Positions 41,565 to 46,903 of a stretch of DNA of 46,903 bases are shown here, piece by piece. The position numbers and the translations under genes are program-made. Below the pieces are notes generated by a model. The model worked only from the letters and a program-made list of their open reading frames with translations, was not told where the DNA came from and searched no databases. Source of the DNA: Candidatus Saccharimonadota bacterium (lineage in GTDB: Bacteria > Patescibacteriota > Saccharimonadia > Saccharimonadales > Saccharimonadaceae); the NCBI GenBank assembly GCA_017514905.1, contig JAFWIK010000021.1, positions 1-46,903 on the forward strand, read 5' to 3'. The first letter of the stretch is position 1, and each line of letters opens with the position of its first letter.

Positions 41565-43697
41565 TTAGACTTTATTAATCACTGGTATCACAATCGGCGT
41601 ATGTCCAGTCGCATCAAACAGAATATGCTCAATATCTTCTTTAATTTCTTCCTTCAAGACTTTCATCTCTGGATCAGATGCAATAGATTTATCTGTCTTT
41701 TGTCTGAGGTAATGTCGAATTTTGCCAATCAACTCTTCCGAATTATCTAGATAAATAAATGCCCTCGACACAATATCGGGCGTCTTCATTAGATGACCAG
41801 TTTTCTTGCTGAGCGTCAAAACAATCATAAATATTCCCTCACGCGAAATATGAATCCGATCCTTTACCACCGCTTCGTGCACCTGCTGATCCGCATCATC
41901 AAACAGTTTGTTCCCTACATGAATCCTACCAGCCTTACGAATCGTTTTCTCCGGCGTCAGCTCTACGATGTCCCCATCGTCTGAAAGTAAAATTCGCGAC
42001 CGATCTAGACCAATTACGTTTTCCGCCATCTCGGCATTATGCTCCAGCATATAAAATTCCCCATGATATGGCATATAATTCAAAGGATGTAGCCTTGTCA
42101 CAAAATCCACATGATCCTCAAAATATGCATGACCAGATAAATGCAATGGCCCAATATTAGTCAGATGCGTTTTACCATTTTGAATCACCTGTGCCCCTTC
42201 ACGCAAAAGTCCATCTACGGTTGAAACCACATGCGGCTCATTTCCTGGAATCGGATTCGAAGAAAACACGATCGTGTCAGTCGATTTAATCTTGATATAT
42301 TTGTGCGCCCCCGTCACCATCCGATTTAGCACCGCGTTCAATTCTCCCTGAGATCCCGTGCATACAATACAAACCTTCTCATCCGGCATCTTGATGATGT
42401 CTTCCATTTTTACAATTGTGTCTTTCGGTACCTTCACAGCTTTAGATCTAAGTGCCACCTCGACGTTATTAATCATCGAAAAACCCGAAAAGGCTACTTT
42501 GCGTCCTCGCGCCGCCGCCTCTTTCAAAATCAGTTCAATCCTTGATATTTGTGACGAAAAGCACGAAATAATCACTCGCCCATTCGCATAATGATCCATT
42601 ACTTTACCGAGATTTTCACCTACATCATACTCCGAATGTGGATGATGTCCTGGCGAATCAATATTAGTCGATTCATTCACCAACAAATCAATTCCCTCCT
42701 TGGCCACAATCTCGTCAATCCGTTCATAATCTGTCTGTACCCCCATTGGATGATTTTCGTGTCGCCAGTCACCAGAGAAATAGATTAACCCATTTGGCGT
42801 TCGCACCACAATAGCTGCGTTCCCCGGAATCGAGTGTAAAGTATGAATAAATTCCACCGAAAAATGTTCACTTACCTGGTATATCTGGTGTTTCAAAGGA
42901 TCCACTACCTGATAATTCAAATCCGGTTCTTCATCTTCAAGTTCCGACATCTGCTTTTTGATCATGCCAAGCGTAAAATCCGTCCCGTAAATCGGCGTAA
43001 GCGGCGAAAACTTCGGCAGTAGATGCCGACAAGCCCCAATATGATCAAGGTGTGCATGCGTAAAACAGATAGCTTTCACATTATTCTTGTTATCTTCTAG
43101 ATATTTAATATCCGGAATCAAATAATTCACCCCTGGATAATCATCACCTGCGAAAAGCACTCCCATATCAATTACAATCATCTCGGTCTTATATTCTAGA
43201 ATTGTCATATTTTTGCCAATACCAAATTCACCTACGCCCCCAATCGGAATAATCCGTACCGAATCCGGATCTGGCCGCATCTGTTTCAACTTCGCATTGG
43301 TAACCTGTTCACCATTATAGCCATTATAACGTGATTTATTTACTGGCACCCCAATAATATGCTGCGTCGCCTGCGCATTCACATCCTGTGAAAGCATCCT
43401 CTGATGATGTACCATTTCACCTTTTTTCGCTGAAACTGACAAATTGACCTTTCTCTGCTCTGCTTCTAACTTCGCTTGAGACTTTTCGGTTTTCTTTACC
43501 ATCTTTTTCGTAGATTTAACCGCCTTTTTTGTCGCTTTTGGTGCCTTTGACACCAATTTTTCATCTTTACCGCCTGGCTTAAAATTCGAATTAAAGTTTC
43601 TATTTTGAGCTTCTTCGAACTGTCTCTTGATGTCTGGCAGTCTTTCCGCTCTAGATTTTAACAGCCTAGCACGGCGTTCTTCTTCTTTTATATTCAT
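41565..43697 (-). CDS. rnj: Ribonuclease J
   Basis: 710 residues, beta-CASP metallo-beta-lactamase RNase with 5'-3' exo- and endonuclease activity in RNA maturation and decay. The zinc motif THAHLDH is at about residues 213-219, with GDYPGVNYLIPD before it, YFSGDWRHENHP, and the beta-CASP segment VIISCFSSQISRI, VCIVCTGSQGELNAVL and LSGHAYFEDHVDFV. An N-terminal extension of about 135 residues is Lys/Ala-rich (KKAVKSTKKMVKKTEKSQAK) and probably disordered RNA-binding. The ATG has an AAAAGGA ribosome-binding site. Divergent promoter with nusA. Confidence 0.97.
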   Translation of the reverse strand: MNIKEEERRARLLKSRAERLPDIKRQFEEAQNRNFNSNFKPGGKDEKLVSKAPKATKKAVKSTKKMVKKTEKSQAKLEAEQRKVNLSVSAKKGEMVHHQRMLSQDVNAQATQHIIGVPVNKSRYNGYNGEQVTNAKLKQMRPDPDSVRIIPIGGVGEFGIGKNMTILEYKTEMIVIDMGVLFAGDDYPGVNYLIPDIKYLEDNKNNVKAICFTHAHLDHIGACRHLLPKFSPLTPIYGTDFTLGMIKKQMSELEDEEPDLNYQVVDPLKHQIYQVSEHFSVEFIHTLHSIPGNAAIVVRTPNGLIYFSGDWRHENHPMGVQTDYERIDEIVAKEGIDLLVNESTNIDSPGHHPHSEYDVGENLGKVMDHYANGRVIISCFSSQISRIELILKEAAARGRKVAFSGFSMINNVEVALRSKAVKVPKDTIVKMEDIIKMPDEKVCIVCTGSQGELNAVLNRMVTGAHKYIKIKSTDTIVFSSNPIPGNEPHVVSTVDGLLREGAQVIQNGKTHLTNIGPLHLSGHAYFEDHVDFVTRLHPLNYMPYHGEFYMLEHNAEMAENVIGLDRSRILLSDDGDIVELTPEKTIRKAGRIHVGNKLFDDADQQVHEAVVKDRIHISREGIFMIVLTLSKKTGHLMKTPDIVSRAFIYLDNSEELIGKIRHYLRQKTDKSIASDPEMKVLKEEIKEDIEHILFDATGHTPIVIPVINKV

Positions 43698-43735
43698 AAA
43701 TTCCTTTTTTATTACAAGTAACTAACAGTACTCCC

Positions 43736-43779
43736 ATTATATCAAATCGCTTGCATTTTTTCAAGACCTTTGTTATAAT
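43736..43779. promoter_or_regulatory. Divergent rnj/nusA promoter pair
   Basis: TATAAT faces rnj at 43741-43736 and another faces nusA at 43774-43779, so two RNA-metabolism genes share one control region. The nusA leader holds an ACCG..CGGT hairpin (43797-43816) followed by TTATTTTATT, a possible attenuator. Confidence 0.65.
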
Positions 43780-43849
43780 AAAACTATACCTTATTGACCG
43801 GCTCTTTAGAGACGGTTATTTTATTAGAAGATACTAAAAAAGGAGTAAA

Positions 43850-45064
43850 ATGGAGAATCTAGACCTCAAACAAATGTCTACCATGGTAGACGTGATTGCT
43901 GAAGAAAAGGGTTTACCGAAAGAAACCGTCCTAGACGTCATCGAGCAAGCCATTGCCGCTGCTTGGCGCAAAGACAATGGTGATCGCGAAATGAATGTCC
44001 GTGCCGTCCTCAATACCAAAACTGGTGAAGCAGATGTTTTTGTTATTCGAGAAGTTATCGAAGACGGTTTGGCTTACAACCCTTCTACCGAAATCCCCCT
44101 AAAGGATGCTGGCAAAAATGCCAAAGTTGGCGAAACTGTCGAAGAAAAATTCAAAGTCTCATCCTTTGGCCGCGTTGCTGCTCAAACTGCTAAACAAGTT
44201 GTCATTCAACGTCTCCGTGAAGCTGAAAACGACGCCGTTCTCAGTGCCTTCGAAGACAAAATTGGCACCATCGTAACTGGCACCGTTTCACGTGTTGAAC
44301 CTAAGCTCGTCCGTATCGACCTCGGACGCGCCAACGGTATTATGCCTAGAAGTGAACAAACCGACGGCGAATACTACACCGTCGGCAACCGTATTAAGGT
44401 CTACGTCAAAAATATCGAGCACGGTGATCGTGGCGCTCAACTGATTTTGTCACGTGGCTGCGCCGAATTTATCGAATGTCTCTTCCGCCAAGAAGTACCA
44501 GAACTCGAAACCGGCACTGTTGCCATTAAGGGTATTGCCAGGGAAGCTGGCAAACGCACTAAAATTTCTGTCATGGCCACCACGCCTGGCATCGATCCAG
44601 TTGGCACCTTCGTCGGCGGCCGCGGTATCCGCGTCGGCGCCGTTATGAACGAAATCGGCGATAAAGAAAAAATCGACATCATTACTTGGAGCGATAACGA
44701 TTCTGAATACATTCGCGAAGCTCTTTCTCCTGCCGAAATTGCCAAAGTTGAAATTTTGAATTCCTCTGACGAAGCCAAAGGCAAAGACAAAAAAGCCAAA
44801 GTCTACGTTACTGAAGATCAACAGTCAATCGCCATTGGGAAACAAGGCCAAAACGTCCGTCTTGCTTCTAAACTTACTGGCTATGATCTCGACATCGAGC
44901 TCATGAAAGCTCCACACAAGAAAAAGAAGCAAAATGTTGAAGACGCATTACTTAGCGCCATCGAAGAGGAAACCGCTGAAGAAGCCGAAGCACCAACCCC
45001 AAAAACAGCTAAAACAACTTCAGAGGCGAAAAAATCCGAAGCTAAAGCAGACTCCAAAGAATAA
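43850..45064 (+). CDS. nusA: Transcription termination/antitermination factor NusA
   Basis: 404 residues. Binds RNA polymerase and controls pausing, termination and antitermination. The N-terminal polymerase-binding domain (TMVDVIAEEKGLPKETVLDVIEQAIAAAWRK) is followed by an S1 domain (about 137-205, IVTGTVSRVEPKLVRIDLGRANGIMP) and two KH domains (RTKISVMATTPGIDPVGTFVGGRGIRV; VYVTEDQQSIAIGKQGQNVRLASKLTGYDLDI). No acidic-repeat domains follow; it ends in an acidic/Lys-rich tail (EEETAEEAEAPTP). An AAAAAGGAG ribosome-binding site precedes the ATG. The leader hairpin may allow autoregulation, as is common for nusA. Confidence 0.97.
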   Translation: MENLDLKQMSTMVDVIAEEKGLPKETVLDVIEQAIAAAWRKDNGDREMNVRAVLNTKTGEADVFVIREVIEDGLAYNPSTEIPLKDAGKNAKVGETVEEKFKVSSFGRVAAQTAKQVVIQRLREAENDAVLSAFEDKIGTIVTGTVSRVEPKLVRIDLGRANGIMPRSEQTDGEYYTVGNRIKVYVKNIEHGDRGAQLILSRGCAEFIECLFRQEVPELETGTVAIKGIAREAGKRTKISVMATTPGIDPVGTFVGGRGIRVGAVMNEIGDKEKIDIITWSDNDSEYIREALSPAEIAKVEILNSSDEAKGKDKKAKVYVTEDQQSIAIGKQGQNVRLASKLTGYDLDIELMKAPHKKKKQNVEDALLSAIEEETAEEAEAPTPKTAKTTSEAKKSEAKADSKE

Positions 45065-45107
45065 ACCCTATTTGCACTTCAAACTAGCGCGAATCGGCAT
45101 TTTATGC

Positions 45108-45171
45108 TATAATCACAACAACGGAACTGGGCGCCTAGCCCAGTTTCTTGTACCTTTATTCCTCTAGGAGG
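45108..45171 (+). promoter_or_regulatory. ahcY promoter and structured leader
   Basis: TATAAT (45108-45113) precedes a leader of about 60 nt. It contains a perfect 8-bp hairpin AACTGGGC/GCCCAGTT (45125-45145) with loop GCCTA. The loop CCTA (45134-45137) is complementary to TAGG (45165-45168) in the Shine-Dalgarno TAGGAGG, so a loop/Shine-Dalgarno pseudoknot is possible. Confidence 0.5.
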
Positions 45172-45178
45172 TGTTTAT

Positions 45179-46414
45179 ATGTCTAAAATCAACGATCCGG
45201 AGCTTGCCCTCACCGGTAAGCAAAAAATTGAATGGGTCAAAGATTTTATGCCAGCCCTCACCAAAATCGGTCAAGAATTGAAAGAAAAACGCACATTTGC
45301 TGGTCGTAAAATCGGTATGTCTATTCATATGGAAGCTAAGACAGCATATCTAGCGCTCATTCTAAAAGAAGCCGGCGCCAGAGTCTATGCTACAGGCTGT
45401 AATCCTCTCTCCACCCAAGACGACGTCGCCGCTGGACTTGCCAGTCTCGGTGTCCAAGTTTATGCCGCTCATGGGGTTAGCGAGAACCTATATCGTCAGC
45501 ATTTGCGCAAGGTCCTCCAAAATCAACCCGATCTCATCATCGATGACGGAGGTGATTTATTAGAGACCTATTGCAAATTGCCCGAAGACGCCAAATGGAC
45601 GGTCATCGGTGGCTGCGAAGAGACTACTACCGGCATTATCCGCTTGAAAAAACGAGAAAGAGCCAAAACCCTACCTTTCCCTATGATGGACATCAACGAT
45701 GCTTGCTGTAAGCACTATTACGACAACCGATTCGGTACCGGACAATCCACTTGGACCGCTATCATGGATACCACTAACGTACTAGTAGCCGGCAAAACGG
45801 TAGTAGTAGCAGGCTATGGCTACTGCGGCAAAGGTATTGCTATGCGTGCTCGTGGTATGGGAGCAGATGTTATCGTCACCGAAGTTGACCCAGTAAAAGC
45901 CATCGAGGCCAACCTCAACGGTTTTAGGGTTATGACCATGGACGAAGCTGCTCCACTCGGTGATTTCTTCATCACTGCAACCGGTTGCAAAGACGTCATT
46001 ACCGCCAGGCATTTCATGGTTATGAAAGATAATGCTTTTCTGGCCAATTCCGGGCACTTTGACGTGGAAATCAATTTAGACGATTTAGCCAGCCTCGCTT
46101 ATAGCTCTAGCGAACGTCGCGAAAACATCACTGGCTACGTCCTCGAAGGCGGACGTACGCTTAATGTTCTCGCCGAAGGACGTCTAGTCAACTTGGCCGC
46201 TGGTAAGGGCCATCCTGCCGAAATAATGGATATGAGTTTTTCGCTTCAGGCACTTGGACTTGAATGTCTAATCAAACACTGTGGCGAACTCGAAAACAAA
46301 GTCTATGTACTTCCAGATTATCTCGACCAAAAAGTCGCTGATATCAAGCTCGATGCCATGGGTATCAGAATCGACCATCTTACTCAGGATCAGGCAGATT
46401 ATCTTAACATTTAG
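45179..46414 (+). CDS. ahcY: Adenosylhomocysteinase
   Basis: 411 residues. Hydrolyses S-adenosylhomocysteine to adenosine and homocysteine, removing the methyltransferase product inhibitor. Family features are SIHMEAKTAYLALILKEAGARVYATGCNPLSTQDDVAAGL, DDGGDL, GGCEETTTGIIRLK, DNRFGTGQS, the NAD-binding VVVAGYGYCGKGIA (about 206-218), TATGCKDVI, NSGHFDVEI, and the C-terminal GRLVNLAAGKGHPAEIMDMSFSLQAL. DNRFGTGQS and the short length resemble the archaeal/thermophile type rather than the E. coli-associated or eukaryotic type. AGGAGG lies 7 nt before the ATG. A terminator follows. No other methyl-cycle gene is in the window. Confidence 0.97.
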   Translation: MSKINDPELALTGKQKIEWVKDFMPALTKIGQELKEKRTFAGRKIGMSIHMEAKTAYLALILKEAGARVYATGCNPLSTQDDVAAGLASLGVQVYAAHGVSENLYRQHLRKVLQNQPDLIIDDGGDLLETYCKLPEDAKWTVIGGCEETTTGIIRLKKRERAKTLPFPMMDINDACCKHYYDNRFGTGQSTWTAIMDTTNVLVAGKTVVVAGYGYCGKGIAMRARGMGADVIVTEVDPVKAIEANLNGFRVMTMDEAAPLGDFFITATGCKDVITARHFMVMKDNAFLANSGHFDVEINLDDLASLAYSSSERRENITGYVLEGGRTLNVLAEGRLVNLAAGKGHPAEIMDMSFSLQALGLECLIKHCGELENKVYVLPDYLDQKVADIKLDAMGIRIDHLTQDQADYLNI

Positions 46415-46427
46415 ACCCACCCCCAAA

Positions 46428-46455
46428 TGCCCTGCCAAAAGCAGGGCATTTTTTT
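46428..46455 (+). terminator. Terminator of ahcY
   Basis: The stem ATGCCCTGC/GCAGGGCAT around CAAAA is followed by a T-run. Confidence 0.9.
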
Positions 46456-46457
46456 AT

Positions 46458-46546
46458 AAACAAAAAACGAGTTGGGGACCTCCAAATCGCCCCGCGATTT
46501 GTTATCAAACAAAAAACGAGTTGGAATTCACTTCCAACTCGTTTTT
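46458..46546 (-). terminator. rRNA operon terminator with duplicated half
   Basis: Read on the minus strand, AAAAACGAGTTGGAA (46546-46532) pairs with TTCCAACTCGTTTTT (46526-46512), a strong terminator after 5S rRNA. AAACAAAAAACGAGTTGG occurs twice on the plus strand (46458-46475 and 46507-46524), with a small hairpin CAAATCG/CGATTTG between, so half of the terminator has been duplicated. A further stem (AAACTTTCTTT/AAAGAAAGTTT, 46566-46589) lies nearer to the 5S gene. Confidence 0.75.
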
Positions 46547-46599
46547 CATAATAGTTTCTTTGCTAAACTTTCTTTTTAAAGAAAGTTTAAGCCATAATT

Positions 46600-46703
46600 T
46601 GGCACCTTCCTAGTTTCCCGCTATTGCAGTATAATCGGCGCGACTGGGCTTGACTTCTGTGTTCGGAATGGTAACAGGTATTTCCCCAGCGCTATGGGCA
46701 CCA
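46600..46703 (-). rRNA. rrf: 5S ribosomal RNA
   Basis: On the minus strand it begins TGGTGCCCATAGCGCTGGGG, contains CCATTCCGAACACAGAAGT (the highly conserved loop) and ends GCGGGAAACTAGGAAGGTGCC. It is about 104 nt, slightly short. Ends are approximate. Confidence 0.93.
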
Positions 46704-46799
46704 ATTTAAGCCCCTCTCTCAATTGATGTCCATCAGGTGCGATAAAAATTTTAAAGATTTCGCGGTGTAATTAAACACCGGTTGCTAGCTAAGTCCAGG

Positions 46800-46903
46800 G
46801 CATAAAAAGGCGATGGACCTATTAGTACTTCTCAGCTCCACGCGTTACCGCGCTTCCACTTAAAGCCTATCAACCTAGTCATCTACTAGGAGTCTCCTTG
46901 GGA
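46800..46903 (-). rRNA. rrl: 23S ribosomal RNA, 3' end (partial, runs off window)
   Basis: The minus strand contains GACTAGGTTGATAGGCTTTA and GAGCTGAGAAGTACTAATAG, the conserved 23S 3' terminal region. The 3' end is placed near 46800 by analogy. About 96 nt of spacer separate it from 5S, with no tRNA seen. Confidence 0.9.

Overview
The window reads as a compact Patescibacteria/CPR genome, most likely Candidatus Saccharibacteria (TM7). This is an inference from content, not a database match. The support is: low-to-moderate GC with a strongly preferred TATAAT -10 box; many genes whose ATG sits 6-7 nt after the -10 (leaderless); short versions of housekeeping enzymes (editing-less ProRS, 350-aa Pgk, 256-aa thioredoxin reductase); UGA used as stop, which argues against Gracilibacteria/SR1; tightly packed or overlapping genes; and a large surface and cell-wall-lytic repertoire.

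Layout. 1-1557: tail of an InlB/Listeria-Bacteroides-repeat surface protein. 1.6-14.3 kb: housekeeping genes (proS; ftsH-M1 aminopeptidase operon; three tRNA-Pro plus a dead copy; uvrD/pcrA; HTH-fused murA; pgk; pyk). 14.4-23.6 kb: surface/secretion region (small anchored protein, tRNA-Glu, FISUMP surface protein, 972-aa LamG-like/InlB protein, and a three-gene operon with a multidomain peptidoglycan hydrolase). 23.6-30.5 kb: ligA, a membrane protein, htpX, lemA, tRNA-Gly, CaCA exchanger, EamA transporter, tRNA-Cys. 30.7-37.3 kb: two more FISUMP paralogues around a GT8/acyltransferase/GT8 envelope cluster. 37.3-46.9 kb: YolD-like/Y-family polymerase pair, Pro/Glu-rich anchored protein, tRNA-Leu, thioredoxin reductase, RNase J, nusA, ahcY, and the end of an rRNA operon (5S and the 23S 3' end, minus strand).

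The most striking structure is a GC-rich 60-bp palindromic element present three times, each time in frame inside a conserved gene (M1 aminopeptidase, uvrD, ligA). It is translated in three different reading frames, one of them on the opposite strand. The core is almost invariant, but each copy is framed by its own long inverted arms, so each site forms a 120-170 bp hairpin unit. This resembles in concept the Rickettsia palindromic elements, but the locus-specific complementary arms are unusual. Other hairpin or inverted-duplication units with different cores lie before tRNA-Gly, between envelope genes and after tRNA-Leu, suggesting that quasipalindrome formation is common in this genome.

Functionally, the surface proteins (shared N-terminal module with variable FISUMP, InlB or LamG-like C-termini), the secreted lysozyme/NlpC-type hydrolase operon and the envelope glycosyltransferases fit an epibiotic or host-attached lifestyle. 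That lifestyle is inferred.
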